This document shows, one piece after another, positions 48,758 to 62,101 of a DNA stretch of 64,000 nucleotides. The first letter of the stretch is position 1; every line of letters starts with the position of its first letter. The translations under genes and the position numbers were made by a program. The notes under the pieces are model-generated. The model did not search any database. It was not told where the DNA came from and saw only the letters and a program-made list of their open reading frames with translations. Origin of the DNA: CAVPJC01 sp963705155 (GTDB taxonomy: Bacteria; Chloroflexota; Anaerolineae; Anaerolineales; UBA4823); the NCBI GenBank assembly GCA_963705155.1, contig CAVPJC010000026.1, positions 83,697 through 147,696 on the forward strand, written 5' to 3'.

Positions 48758-49852
48758 ATGTATTCATTTGAGCCTTCAGATGAGCAGAAAATGCTGATCG
48801 ATGCCATCAGCCGTTATGCACAGGGCGATTTGCGCGCGAAAGCGCATGATGCAGATGAAGCCGGTGAGCTGCCGCGCAGCCTTGTGCAGAAGGGTTGGGA
48901 GCTGGGCTTCCTGCAGGCCTCCATTCCCGAGGCGTACGGCGGTTTTGGCGACAGGTCGGTTGTCACCGGTGTCCTGGCGGCGGAGGAGATGGCCTGGGGC
49001 GACCTGGCAGGCGCTCTGGCGGTGATGACCCCGGGGCTGTTTGCCACGCCCATTTTGCTGGCAGGCAGTGAAGAGCAAAAGCAGCAGTACCTGCCGGAAG
49101 TTGTGGAAGGCGATTGGCAGCCGTATACAGCCGCCCTGGTGGAGCCGCATTTCGATTTTGACCCCACCGACCTGCGCACCAGCGCGGTGGAAGACGGCGC
49201 CGATTACGTCATCAGCGGCGATAAAGCTTTCGTGCCTTATGCTGCCAGCGCCAGAGCGATGATCGTGTATGCCCGCCTGGGTGACACCACCCAGGGCTTT
49301 ATCGTGCCGGGAGGTGCAGATGGGCTTGTTGTGGGTGCGCAGGAAAAGGTGATGGGCATCCGGGCCTACCCGCTTTACAAGCTCAGCCTGAAAAACGTGC
49401 GCGTGCCGCGCGGCAACCGGCTTGGCGGCGAGGACGGGCATGATTTTAGCCAAATATTGGCGGCCATGCAGGTGGGCATGGCTGCGCTGGCGGTGGGGCT
49501 TCCGCGGGGCGCCCTCGAATATGCGCGTGATTATGCCAAAGACCGGGATGTGTTCGGTGTAAAGGTCGCCCAAAAGCAGGCGATTGCCTTTATGCTGGCC
49601 GAGATGGCCACCGAAGTTGAGGCCATCCGCTTGCTGACCTGGGAAGCCGCCTGGATGCTGGACAGCGGCAAGGAAGATGCAGCTAAAAGCGCCTACCTGG
49701 CGATTACCGGGGCAGTGGATATGGCCATGATGGTGACCGACCGGGCTGTGCAAATCCTGGGTGGTCACGGCTATATCCGTGAACACCCGGTGGAGCTGTG
49801 GATGCGCAACGGGCGCGGCATTGCCGCCCTGACCGGTCTGGTGATGATTTAG
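48758..49852 (+). CDS. Acyl-CoA dehydrogenase-like protein lacking the usual catalytic Glu
   Basis: 364 residues, intact, ATG after AGGAGGAAACC. It has the full acyl-CoA dehydrogenase fold: LVQKGWELGFLQASIPEAYG, EEMAWGDLAGALAVM, GALEYARDYAKDRDVFGVKV, VQILGGHGYIREHPVE. The C-terminal segment that in active enzymes reads YEGT with the catalytic base is here RGIAALTGLVMI, with Thr where Glu is expected. No neighbouring frame restores it. It sits directly before a second, fully equipped acyl-CoA dehydrogenase gene, so it may form a heteromer with that protein. Confidence 0.85.
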   Translation: MYSFEPSDEQKMLIDAISRYAQGDLRAKAHDADEAGELPRSLVQKGWELGFLQASIPEAYGGFGDRSVVTGVLAAEEMAWGDLAGALAVMTPGLFATPILLAGSEEQKQQYLPEVVEGDWQPYTAALVEPHFDFDPTDLRTSAVEDGADYVISGDKAFVPYAASARAMIVYARLGDTTQGFIVPGGADGLVVGAQEKVMGIRAYPLYKLSLKNVRVPRGNRLGGEDGHDFSQILAAMQVGMAALAVGLPRGALEYARDYAKDRDVFGVKVAQKQAIAFMLAEMATEVEAIRLLTWEAAWMLDSGKEDAAKSAYLAITGAVDMAMMVTDRAVQILGGHGYIREHPVELWMRNGRGIAALTGLVMI

Positions 49853-49896
49853 GCGCCGTCTTTAGATTATCGTTCTGGAAAGAGTGGAGATGAGCC

Positions 49897-51153
49897 ATGA
49901 TTGACTTTGAAATGCCAAAACCCATTGCGCAGCAGAGCTTTGCGCTGAAGACCGTTGCCGAAAACATGATGCGCCCGTTTTCGCGCCAGTTCGACGAGCA
50001 CGAGCACGATATTCCGTGGGATTACATCAACTTCATGCACATGGCGATGCGCTCAACGGGCGCCGGCTCGCTGGCGCCGCGTGAAAGCAAGAAGGAAGGG
50101 GATGAAACCCGGAAAGACCGCCCACCGATCGGCTACCAGTCGCTGGCCTTCATGCTGGAGACGCTCGCCTGGGGCGATGTGGGCATGTATCTGGTGACAC
50201 CGGGCGGCGGGCTGGGCGCAGCCGCGGTGGAAGCCACCGGCACACCCGAGCAAAAACAGAAATTCCTGGCGCGTTTCAAGGAAGAAAAACCCACCTTTGC
50301 CGCCATGGCAATGACCGAACCGCAGGCCGGGTCGGATACCTCCGCCATCCGCACCACCGCCGTGCTGGATAAAGCCACCAACGAGTGGGTGCTGAACGGC
50401 GAGAAAATTTTTGTCACCGCCGGGCACAAAGCATTGTGTGAGAGCAACGGTTTCGTTGTGGTGTGGGCCACCATCGATCCGCACGCCGGGCGGGCCGGTA
50501 TGCGCCCGTTTGTCGTGGAAGCCGGTACGGCAGGCGTGCAGGTGACCAAGCTGGAGCACAAGATGGGTATTCGCGCCAGCGACACCGCCTCCATCGTGCT
50601 GCAAGACTGCCGCATCCCGTTTGACAATATACTGGGCAGCGCCGAAGTGGTCAGCGCATCGGCTACAACCAAGGGTTTCAAGGGCGCCATGGCTACCTTC
50701 GATGCCACCCGCCCTCTGGTGGCAGCCACCGGCATCGGCGTGGCGCGCGCCACCCTGGAGCTGCTCAAAGAGCTGCTGGCCAAACAGGGCGTCACCATTC
50801 GTTATGGGGTGCCGCGCCAGAAACTGACCAGCATCGAACGTGATGTGATCGATATGGAAGTGATGCTGCGCTCGGCCTGGCTGATGGTGATCAAAGCGGT
50901 CTGGATGGCAGACAACAAGCAGAACAACTCGATGGAAGCCTCGATGAGCAAGGTGCGCGCCGGCGATGTGGTCACACGCATCACCCAGAAGGCTGTGGAA
51001 ATCATGGGCCCGCTGGGGTTCAGCCGTGACCTGCTGCTCGAGAAGTGGTTCCGGGATGCCAAGATCACCGATATTTATGAAGGCACCGGGCAGATCAACC
51101 GGCTGATTGTAGCCCGCAATGTGCTGGGTTACAGCGGCAGCGAGCTGCGCTGA
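49897..51153 (+). CDS. Acyl-CoA dehydrogenase
   Basis: 418 residues, intact. MAMTEPQAGSDTSAIRTTA is FAD/substrate signature 1, WVLNGEKIFVTAG follows, and ITDIYEGTGQINRLIVARNV holds the catalytic Glu. The N-terminal extension (HEHDIPWDYINFMH, SLAPRESKKEGDE) is longer than in short-chain enzymes. Oxidises fatty acyl-CoA to enoyl-CoA with FAD. Second gene of the dehydrogenase pair. Confidence 0.93.
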   Translation: MIDFEMPKPIAQQSFALKTVAENMMRPFSRQFDEHEHDIPWDYINFMHMAMRSTGAGSLAPRESKKEGDETRKDRPPIGYQSLAFMLETLAWGDVGMYLVTPGGGLGAAAVEATGTPEQKQKFLARFKEEKPTFAAMAMTEPQAGSDTSAIRTTAVLDKATNEWVLNGEKIFVTAGHKALCESNGFVVVWATIDPHAGRAGMRPFVVEAGTAGVQVTKLEHKMGIRASDTASIVLQDCRIPFDNILGSAEVVSASATTKGFKGAMATFDATRPLVAATGIGVARATLELLKELLAKQGVTIRYGVPRQKLTSIERDVIDMEVMLRSAWLMVIKAVWMADNKQNNSMEASMSKVRAGDVVTRITQKAVEIMGPLGFSRDLLLEKWFRDAKITDIYEGTGQINRLIVARNVLGYSGSELR

Positions 51154-51176
51154 CAACATGCGACGGCCTGCCATCC

Positions 51177-51629
51177 ATGCCAAAATCACTGCGCACCCGC
51201 CTGTACCGTTGGGGTTTCAATGTGTATCCGGCATACCGGGGAACAGGCGCCTGGGTGACTTACATTGCAGCCGATTGGCATGAAATTCGCATCTGCCTGC
51301 CGCTCTCCTGGCAGACGCGCAACATCGTGGGCGCAATTTTTGGCGGCAGCCTGTATGCTGCGGTGGACCCTTTCTACATGATCATGCTGATGCACACCCT
51401 GGGTCCCGGGTTTGTGGTGTGGGATAAGGCTGCCGCCATCCGGTTCAAGAAACCGGGTAAATCGACATTGTATGCCCGTTTCCTGTTGGATGATGGCGAG
51501 CTTCAGGCCATCCGGGAAGAGCTGCGCTCCCAGCCCAAATTGGACCGGGTTTACCGGGTGGAGCTGGCAGATGCAGCCGGAGAGGTGCATGCCTGGGTTG
51601 ATAAAACCATTTATATTACCAGGGCCTGA
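51177..51629 (+). CDS. DUF4442 hotdog-fold protein (thioesterase-like)
   Basis: 150 residues, intact. The sequence GTGAWVTYIAADWHEIRICL, NIVGAIFGGSLYAAVDPFYM and LDRVYRVELADAAGEVHAWV fits the hotdog fold of DUF4442, a group related to acyl-CoA thioesterases. The position after the acyl-CoA dehydrogenases supports an acyl-CoA or acyl-carrier role, but catalytic residues are not defined for this group. Confidence 0.8.
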   Translation: MPKSLRTRLYRWGFNVYPAYRGTGAWVTYIAADWHEIRICLPLSWQTRNIVGAIFGGSLYAAVDPFYMIMLMHTLGPGFVVWDKAAAIRFKKPGKSTLYARFLLDDGELQAIREELRSQPKLDRVYRVELADAAGEVHAWVDKTIYITRA

Positions 51630-51664
51630 ACAGGCCGCCAGATTGGTACACAACACTTACGGAT

Positions 51665-52813
51665 ATGAAGCAAAACATTTACCGGTATCCCTCGCACCTT
51701 AAAATCCTCATTCTCCTGCTGGGGTGGCTGGCTGCCGCCTGCGCTCAGGCGCCGGCGCTTGCTCCCACAGCTACATCCACTGCCAGGGCCAATACCCTGG
51801 CTCCATCGCTGCCGCCGCCGGTTGTCAGAACCGCTGCAGCCAGCCGGACACCCACTCAAACCAGCCTCCCAACCGCGACACTTGCGCCCACTCAAACCGC
51901 CACACCAGACCCGTACGCAGCCTACACGCTGGACTCTCTGGCAGGTCGCACGTACGGCGGGGGCGAGCTGCGGGTGGTGGAGACGCTGGCGGTGAACAGC
52001 TACTTTACCCGCACGTTGGTGGCCTATCCTTCGGATGGGTTGACCATTTACGGGTTTATGAATACCCCGCGCCGCGGGCTGGACGGCCAGCCGCTGCCGC
52101 CGGGCGGGTTGGGCACGCAGCCGGTGGTCATCGCTCTGCATGGCTACATCGATCCCGGCATCTATACCACCCTGGATTACACCACGCGTTATGCCGATGC
52201 CCTGGCGCGCGCCGGTTTTGTCGTCATTCACCCCAACCTGCGGGGCTACCCCCCGTCGGATGACGGTGATAACCTGTTTCGGGTGGGGATGGCAGTGGAT
52301 GTGCTCAACCTGATCGCATTGGTGCGTGCGCAGGGCGGCAGACCCGGCCCGCTGGCATTGGCAAGACCCGACCGGCCGGGATTGTGGGGGCACAGCATGG
52401 GAGGCGGGATCACCACCCGGGTGATCACCGTCAGCCCGGACGTAGGCGCGGCTGTGCTGTATGGAGCCATGAGCGCAGACGATTTGCAAAATTACCAGCG
52501 CATTTTCGATTACTTCTCCAATGGTACGCGCGGCCTGGAAGAACTTGGCGTGCCTGAGGCGGTTTTCCAGCGCATTTCGCCGATTTACTACCTGGACCGC
52601 ATCCAGGCGGCGGTCAGCATCCATCACGGCGAGCAAGACCCCGATGTGCCCCCGGCATGGTCGCAAGACCTGTGCCGGCGTTTGCAAGAACTGGGCAAGG
52701 AGGTGGAATGTTTTCAATATGAAAATCAGCCGCACACCTTTCACTCAGAAGGCGATCAGCTCTTTATCCAGCGCAGCATCGAGTTTTTCACCCGCTGGCT
52801 GGCAGGATTGTAG
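51665..52813 (+). CDS. Secreted lipoprotein alpha/beta hydrolase (prolyl-oligopeptidase-like)
   Basis: 382 residues with a lipoprotein signal (ILILLLGWLAAACAQ, lipidated Cys) and a Thr/Pro-rich stalk of about 60 residues. The hydrolase domain has VVIALHGYIDPG, the elbow GLWGHSMGGGI (Ser), HHGEQDPDVPP (Asp) and QPHTFHSEGDQ (His). It is probably an extracellular esterase or peptidase, perhaps supplying substrates to the catabolic operon it sits in (inference). The next gene follows after 2 bp. Confidence 0.85.
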   Translation: MKQNIYRYPSHLKILILLLGWLAAACAQAPALAPTATSTARANTLAPSLPPPVVRTAAASRTPTQTSLPTATLAPTQTATPDPYAAYTLDSLAGRTYGGGELRVVETLAVNSYFTRTLVAYPSDGLTIYGFMNTPRRGLDGQPLPPGGLGTQPVVIALHGYIDPGIYTTLDYTTRYADALARAGFVVIHPNLRGYPPSDDGDNLFRVGMAVDVLNLIALVRAQGGRPGPLALARPDRPGLWGHSMGGGITTRVITVSPDVGAAVLYGAMSADDLQNYQRIFDYFSNGTRGLEELGVPEAVFQRISPIYYLDRIQAAVSIHHGEQDPDVPPAWSQDLCRRLQELGKEVECFQYENQPHTFHSEGDQLFIQRSIEFFTRWLAGL

Positions 52814-52815
52814 AA

Positions 52816-54146
52816 GTGTCTATTTCGATAGAAATACTTATTATTTTGATCTTGATTTTGTTTAACGGATTCCTTGCCATGGCAGAGATCGCCGTGGTTT
52901 CAGCCCGCAAAGCGCGCCTGCAGCAGCGCATCGATGAAGGCGACTCTAAAGCCGCGGCGGCCCTGGATCTGGCGAAAAACCCGGCAGATTTTCTGTCCAC
53001 AGTGCAGATCGGCATTACGCTGGTGGGCGTGCTGGCCGGAGCGTTCGGCGGCGCCACAATCGCCGAACAGTTGGCCGTCTGGCTGGATGGATACCCGCTT
53101 CTGGCGCCATACAGCGAGGCACTGGCCGTGACCGTTGTGGTTCTGGTGATCACCTATTTCACCCTGGTGCTGGGTGAGTTGGCCCCCAAGCACCTGGCCT
53201 TGAACAACCCAGAGGAAATAGCCACCCGGATGGCCGCCCCGTTGAAATGGGTAGCGCGCGTTGTCTCTCCGTTTGTGCGGTTGCTCGAGCTTTTCGGCAG
53301 GGTTGGTGTTGCGCATTGTCGGTATGCGGCCATCTGACAGAACCGCCGGTGACCGAGGAAGAGATCAACGTCATGATTGAGCAGGGCACACGCGCAGGTG
53401 TTTTTGAAGAATCCGAGCAGGATATGGTGGAGGCGTTCTGAAGCTGGCGACCGCCGGGTGGATGCGTTGATGACCCCCCGCACCGAGATCATCTGGCTGG
53501 ACCTGGAAGACAGCCTGGAAGAGAACCGGCAAAAAATTAGCGAAAGCACGCTGACGTTTGCCGGTTGCGGCGCGGCGACCTGGATAACGTGCTGGGAATC
53601 GTTCAGGCAAAAGATTTGCTGGATCGCAGCCTGGCAGGTGAACCGATGGATTTGAGTGCCGTACTCCAACCCTTGTTTGTTCCTGAAAGCATGCAGGCCT
53701 TGAAGGTCTTGGAGCTATTCCGGGAAAGACGCCAGCACATTGCCCTGGTGATCGACGAGTTTGGTGGTCTGCAAGGGATTGATTACCGTGTTCGATATCC
53801 TGGAAGCGATCGTGGGGGATATGCCATCTCTGGGTGACCCGGACGAGATAGGGATGGTGAGGCGTGAGGACGGTTCGTGGTTGATGGATGGCCGGCTGCT
53901 GTCGGAAGATTTCAAAGAGCGACTGGGTATCCTCAGCCTGCCCGGAAGATGACCGGGGCTATTACCAGACGATGGGCGGTTTTATGATGACATGCCTGGG
54001 CCGCATCCCCAAGGCGTCGGACCATTTTGAATGGTCGGGCTTGCGTTTTGAGGTGGTCGATATGGATGGTATGCGGGTGGACAAATTGCTTGGTCAAACG
54101 GCATCTGAACCCGAAGTTCAGCTTATTTATCACCAAAGGAGGTCCT

Positions 54147-54166
<20 letters not shown>
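52816..54166 (+). CDS. CNNM/CorC (HlyC)-family membrane protein with CBS domains, heavily frame-slipped
   Basis: GTG start. The DUF21 membrane domain is clear: LILFNGFLAMAEIAVVSARK, VQIGITLVGVLAGAFGG, TYFTLVLGELAPKHLALNNP. Then, across four or five slips (near 53.3, 53.44, 53.57, 53.78 and 53.95 kb), come the two CBS domains (VDALMTPRTEIIWLDLEDS; LVIDEFGG) and the C-terminal CorC/HlyC domain (FEWSGLRFEVVDMDGMRVDK). Total about 450 residues, the usual length. Members are implicated in Mg/Co or other divalent-cation transport. The last 20 bases overlap the next gene. Confidence 0.8.
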
Positions 54167-56590
<2,424 letters not shown>

Positions 56591-56627
56591 TGTCAGATGC
56601 GCATTTGCTACGAGTAGGAGAAGCCAT

Positions 56628-57832
<1,205 letters not shown>

Positions 57833-57885
57833 AACGGGTAAGATTGTAATCCATCACAAACTATCGATGAAAGGAAATCTGATCT

Positions 57886-58215
57886 ATGACTGAATACACT
57901 GTAGAGCAACTGGTTCACAATCACGAAAAAGCTTTCAGACCCGAGGCTGCCGAAGGCGTGGATGCGGTCATCCAGTATCACCTGACCGGCGAAGAAGGCG
58001 GTGATTACATCATCAACATCCATGAAGGAAAATGCACGGTAGCGCCGGGCAATGCCGAAGAGCCGCGCATGACCCTGACCGCCGACGCTCACGACTTCAA
58101 GGATGTGCTGACCGGCAAGGCCAACGGGATGCAGTATTTCATGACGGGCAAGCTCAAGCTGGCCGGCGATCTGAACCTGGCGATGAAGCTGACCAGCTTT
58201 TTCAAGATGAGCTGA
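57886..58215 (+). CDS. SCP2 sterol/lipid-transfer domain protein
   Basis: 109 residues, intact. Single SCP2 fold: VIQYHLTGEEGGDYIINIHE, KCTVAPGNAEEPRMTLTADA, GKANGMQYFMTGKLKLAGD. Such stand-alone proteins bind acyl-CoA or lipids and are common at the ends of beta-oxidation operons, presumably presenting substrate. It is followed at once by the terminator. Confidence 0.9.
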   Translation: MTEYTVEQLVHNHEKAFRPEAAEGVDAVIQYHLTGEEGGDYIINIHEGKCTVAPGNAEEPRMTLTADAHDFKDVLTGKANGMQYFMTGKLKLAGDLNLAMKLTSFFKMS

Positions 58216-58223
58216 GCATCTAA

Positions 58224-58257
58224 AAACCTCCCGCAGGCCTGGCGCCTGCGGGAGGTT
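58224..58257. terminator. Strong bidirectional terminator
   Basis: AAACCTCCCGCAGG - 6 bases - CCTGCGGGAGGTTT, a perfect 14-bp stem including the flanking A/T bases, preceded by AAAAA and followed by a T-rich run. It separates the beta-oxidation operon from the convergent proS. Confidence 0.92.
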
Positions 58258-58262
58258 TCTGT

Positions 58263-60067
58263 TTATTCTTCAAATGGCACTTCAACCACGGTGCTCATCA
58301 GCTCGGCTTTCAGCGTCGGCGATCATCGCCTGCACCTGGGGAAGCACACTGCCAGGGGGAGAATGGATTTTTCGGCCTGGTCGCGGCGCTTGCATTCCAC
58401 ACCGCCCTGCTTAGGGCGCGCTCGCTGACCGTGAGGCGCATCGGCAGACCGATCAGGTCGGCATCGTTGAACTTGACGCCGGGGCTTTCGTCGCGGTCAT
58501 CGTAAAGCACCTCGATACCGGCGGCTTGCAGATCCAGTGTAGAGCTGCTCGGCGGTCTCGCTGCGCCAGGCCAGCGCCTTTGCCGGCCAGCGCAACCAGG
58601 TGCACCTGGTAGGGGGCAACGCTGACCGGCCAGATCAACCCATGCTCATCGTGGTGCTCTTCGGCCATGCAGGCCAGCAGGCGCCCGACTGCCGATGCCA
58701 TAAGAACCCATGATGACCGGTTGTGCTTTGCCATCGCGATCGAGAAACATGCAGCCCATCGCATCGGTGTAGCGCGTGCCCAGCTTGAAGATATTGCCCA
58801 CTTCCACGCCGCGCACACTCCGCAGCGGCGCGCCGCAGCGCGGGCAGGCATCGCCCGCGCGGGCGGCGGCAATATCGGTGACGATTTCGGCGGTGAAGTC
58901 GCGCCCGTAGTTGACATTGTGCAGGTGGTAGCCGTCCTGGTTGGCGCCTGCCACCAGGTTGGGCGAATTCGGGCATCAGATCATCCACCACGACACCACC
59001 GGCAGACCCCGGCGGCGCGGCTTCCCGACAGCCCGACCGGCGAAGCATAACCGGGCACGGCGCCGGCAGCGCGGATTTCTTCTTCGGTGGCCGGGCGCAG
59101 CTCGCTGGCTTTGAGGGCATTGGCCAGCTTGGTCTCGTTGACTTCCATGTCGCCGCGCACGATGGCAAACACGAACGCTTGATCGGTCGTCGTCTTCGCC
59201 CTCGGGGATGGTGGCGACCATGAAGACGGCTTTGGCGGTGCGTGCTCTCGGGAACATCCAGGAAGGCGGCCAGAGTCGGCGATGGTTTTTGCGTCCGGGC
59301 GTGGCGACTTTTTCGATCGGCAGGGCGGCTTCGGCGGGCGGCCGGCTTGCGGAAGCGCGCGATCTGGCGGTTGGCGGAATAGCCGCAGGCATCGCACAGC
59401 AGCAGGGTGTCTTCGCCGATGGGGGTCAGGTACATGAATTCGTGCGCCAGCTTGCCGCCCATCATGCCCACATCGGATCTGCACGGCAATCACCGGCAGC
59501 CCGCAGCGATGGAAGATGTTGAAATAGGCCTGGTAGTGGGCGCGGTACTGCCGGTCCAGGCCCTCCCAGTCGGCGTCCAGGCTGTAGCTGTCCTTCATGG
59601 TGAACTCGCGCACGCGGATCAGCCCGGCACGCGGGCGCGGGATCGTCGCGCCACTTGGTCTGGATATGGTAGACCAGGCGGGGAGCTGGCGGTAGGAGCG
59701 GATTTCATTGCGCACCAGGTCGGCCACGACTTCTTCGTGGGTCATGGCCAGCACCATATCGCGGCCGTTGCGGTCTTTGAAGCGCCCCATCTCGGCGTCG
59801 ATCTGGTACCAGCGCCCGGTTTCCTTCCACAGCTCGGCCGGATGGACCACCGGCATGCTGATCTCCTGCCCGCCGATGGCGTCCATTTCCTCGCGCATGA
59901 TATTTTCGATTTTGGTCAGAGCGAGCGCTTGCCAGCGGCAGGTAGCTGAAGATGCCGGCAGCAAGCTGGCGGATGAAACCGGCGCGCAGCAGCAGTTGGT
60001 GGCTGGCGATTTCGGCCTCGGCGGGCGCTTCCCGCAGAGTCTGGGCAAACAGTTGTGCCATGCGCAT
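58263..60067 (-). CDS. proS: Prolyl-tRNA synthetase (many frame slips)
   Basis: Charges tRNA-Pro. The start ATG at 60067 follows GGAGG. It reads MRMAQLFAQTLREAPAEAE, SHQLLLRAGFIRQLAAGIFS, EEMDAIGGQEISMPVVHPAE, LWKETGRWYQIDAEMGRF and VREFTMKDSYSLDADWEGLD, the class II motifs of the bacterial-type enzyme. The YbaK-like editing insertion follows, then GRDFTAEIVTDIAAARAGDA and the anticodon-binding end to a TAA at 58263-58265. Ten or so slips. Because this gene is essential, they are best read as sequencing or assembly errors. Confidence 0.9.
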
Positions 60068-60261
60068 AACAACCTCCGTTGCAAATAAAAACCCTCCGGC
60101 GGGCTTACCATCCAGAGGGCATAAAATCCAGGGCAGACCTCGCCCGCCGAATCCCTGAAGGACGTAAGCCCAGATGGGCTTGCGCGGCGCAGGGAACAGG
60201 CGGGGAAAGCCGGTGTTTGCCATAATGATCAATAGTTTATCACTGAATAAAGGACTGTCAA
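60068..60261 (-). promoter_or_regulatory. proS promoter and Pro-codon-rich, terminator-containing leader
   Basis: On the minus strand TTGACA (60261-60256), 16-base spacer, TAAACT (60239-60234). An ATG at 60223 lies only about four bases from the expected start point and opens a 52-codon stretch in frame with proS (MANTGFPRLFPAPRKPIW...) containing seven Pro codons, four of them among the first 16. Within it are a small perfect hairpin (60166-60181) and a terminator (separate entry). No T-box motif is present. Confidence 0.6.
60086..60119 (-). terminator. Terminator hairpin in the proS leader
   Basis: On the minus strand CCCTCTGG - 12 bases - CCGGAGGG followed by TTTTT (60091-60087), just before the proS ribosome-binding site. 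It fits a rho-independent terminator used as an attenuator. Confidence 0.65.
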
Positions 60262-60371
60262 GGAAATCGACAGGCGGAGAAGAGGGCCGTGTGCTCTCTG
60301 CCCTTTCTTCTGCCCTGGCAATGGAGGAGGGGCGATACACTCAGATTATGCAATAAGACGACCATGATCAT

Positions 60372-60986
60372 TCACTTTACGTTGTCCTCTTCTTTTTTAA
60401 AGAATTCTGCTTCCCCCCCAAAAATAGGAAAACCTCTATCGCTGTTTTTCCACAAATGTAATAGGATAATCTCCCCGTTAGAGTTCATCCGCACATTGAG
60501 AACGATCTGTCCAGATACATCTACCCATTCTTTACCTATCCAATCATAAGCTTCGATAGGAACTATGTTGTCAATCTCTTCACAAGTTGGATCAACTTCT
60601 AAGCACAAAGCATAACCATCACTTGTTGCAGATGCTCCAAAAAAGTAGTATTTTGCCCCTATTAGATGAAGATACATTCTCCCATCCGGAAGATGCTGTA
60701 TCTTCCAATCGTTTGAAGGTGACTCCAGAACTACCACGTTGTCTCGATAAATTTGCTGGTATTTTCCATCTCTATATACACTTAATTCTTCAGTCCTCGC
60801 TTTCGTGTAATTGATCACCCACTTACCGACTAGATCATCATTGTCGAATGGGAATGGCGGATCCGAAAAAGGTGCTTCGTTTGCTAAATCTAACCCCTGT
60901 TTGAAAATTTGCAGCGATTTTCCCGCAACGAGGCAAAACAATAATATACCAACAAGCAACAATATTCGTAGAGCGTTCTTTAACAT
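60372..60986 (-). CDS. Membrane-anchored hypothetical protein, candidate RHS immunity protein
   Basis: 204 residues, intact. The N-terminal helix (ILLLVGILLFCLVAGKSL) anchors it. The rest is soluble and beta-rich: DLVGKWVINYTKARTEELSV, KYQQIYRDNVVVLE, DGRMYLHLIGAKYYFFGA. The fold resembles lipocalin-like or immunity-type small beta domains, but no family is recognised. It starts 30 bp after the stop of the RHS gene on the same strand, the position where immunity genes of polymorphic toxins sit. AT-rich compared with its surroundings. Confidence 0.55.
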   Translation of the reverse strand: MLKNALRILLLVGILLFCLVAGKSLQIFKQGLDLANEAPFSDPPFPFDNDDLVGKWVINYTKARTEELSVYRDGKYQQIYRDNVVVLESPSNDWKIQHLPDGRMYLHLIGAKYYFFGASATSDGYALCLEVDPTCEEIDNIVPIEAYDWIGKEWVDVSGQIVLNVRMNSNGEIILLHLWKNSDRGFPIFGGEAEFFKKEEDNVK

Positions 60987-61340
60987 TTTTGTTACCCTTA
61001 TTGTTTATATCCTGCTTCAGCGAGGAGGAATAGATTCTATCCAATAAAAGACCTGCCAAATTGTCCCTCCAGGTCCAAAATCAGACCGGTAGCTATCTTG
61101 AAAAACGGATATGTCCTCACCAGGAATTCGCGTTCCGGATGCCCATCCCATTGTATTGTGTACAACTATTGCCACATTATTTTCATCGTATTGAACGGCA
61201 TCAATTCGATCGAGGGAACCTATAATGCCTCCCACTGAGTCAACTTGGCCTTCAGCATAGTTTGACCCAAAACCCATTTGCGCCAAGAAATTGTTCATAA
61301 AGTGTTCTTTGATGAAAATTCCTACATTAGTGGCTAAAAG

Positions 61341-62101
61341 TTGGGTAAAATACAGATATGATGCAATGTCCAAAATGTCACCGAACCGAACGCCAAAATC
61401 GAGCAGGCAAAACACCCCGCGGCAGCCAGCGATATATCTGCATGTTCTGCATGAAAAAGTACACGCCCAATCCCAAGCCCTGGGCATACCCCGAGGAAGT
61501 GCGCCAAAAAGCGCTCCAGCTGTATGTGGATGGGATGAACCTGCGCCGGATCGCCCGCCATCTGGGTCTTCACCATCGCACCGTATCGCTATGGTCAAAG
61601 CCCAGGCTGCCCAACTGCCCGATCCACCCGTGCCCGAGCAGGTCAAAGAAGCCGAGATGGACGAGTTGTTCACCTTCATTGGGGAGAAAAAAACCAAATC
61701 TTCATCATCACCATCGTAGATCGTCTCACCCGCTGCTATTTGGGCTTCAAAGTGGTCTGGCAGCGAACCCAAGAAGTAATCCAGGAGATGGTAGATGAAG
61801 CGCCCAAGGCCAAGCGTTACTACAGCGATGCTTTTGATGCTTACGATCGCCTGTGGTATCACTGGGGTAATGTACGAAGTCTCGCAAGGCAAGACCGACA
61901 CCTACTCGGTCGAAGCGGACAATGCTGAACTGCGCCACTACCTGGCTCGCTTGGGTCGTCGTACACGCTATTTTACCCGTTGTCCAGAAGCGTTGAAAGC
62001 GGCTCTCAAGCTGTTCATGTACTGCTTCAATCGGCGTCAGTTGCACAAGCAAGCCTTTCCTAATTACCCGGATCATGTCTACCAATTCGTCTAAGACCCA
62101 A
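61341..62101 (+). mobile_element. IS1-family insertion sequence inside the RHS toxin region
   Basis: About 761 bp, the usual IS1 size. The ends share at least TTGGGT in inverted orientation (61341-61346 and 62096-62101). The element carries one transposase gene on the plus strand, opposite to the RHS gene. No clear target duplication is seen (flanks GATAAATA and CTTTTAGC on the RHS strand do not match), so the exact ends may be a few bases off or the copy is old. Confidence 0.75.
61358..62094 (+). CDS. IS1-family transposase (frame slips)
   Basis: About 240 residues. The N-terminal zinc ribbon CPKCHRTERQNRAGKTPRGS...CMFC and the helix-turn-helix LQLYVDGMNLRRIARHLG correspond to InsA. After slips near 61,590, 61,700 and 61,870 the DDE domain follows: RLTRCYLGFKVVWQRTQEVI, KAKRYYSDAFDAYDRLWYHW, TDTYSVEADNAELRHYLARL, FMYCFNRRQLHKQAFPNYP. 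This order in one unit fits IS1 elements without programmed frameshift. The slips make activity doubtful unless they are read errors. Confidence 0.82.
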
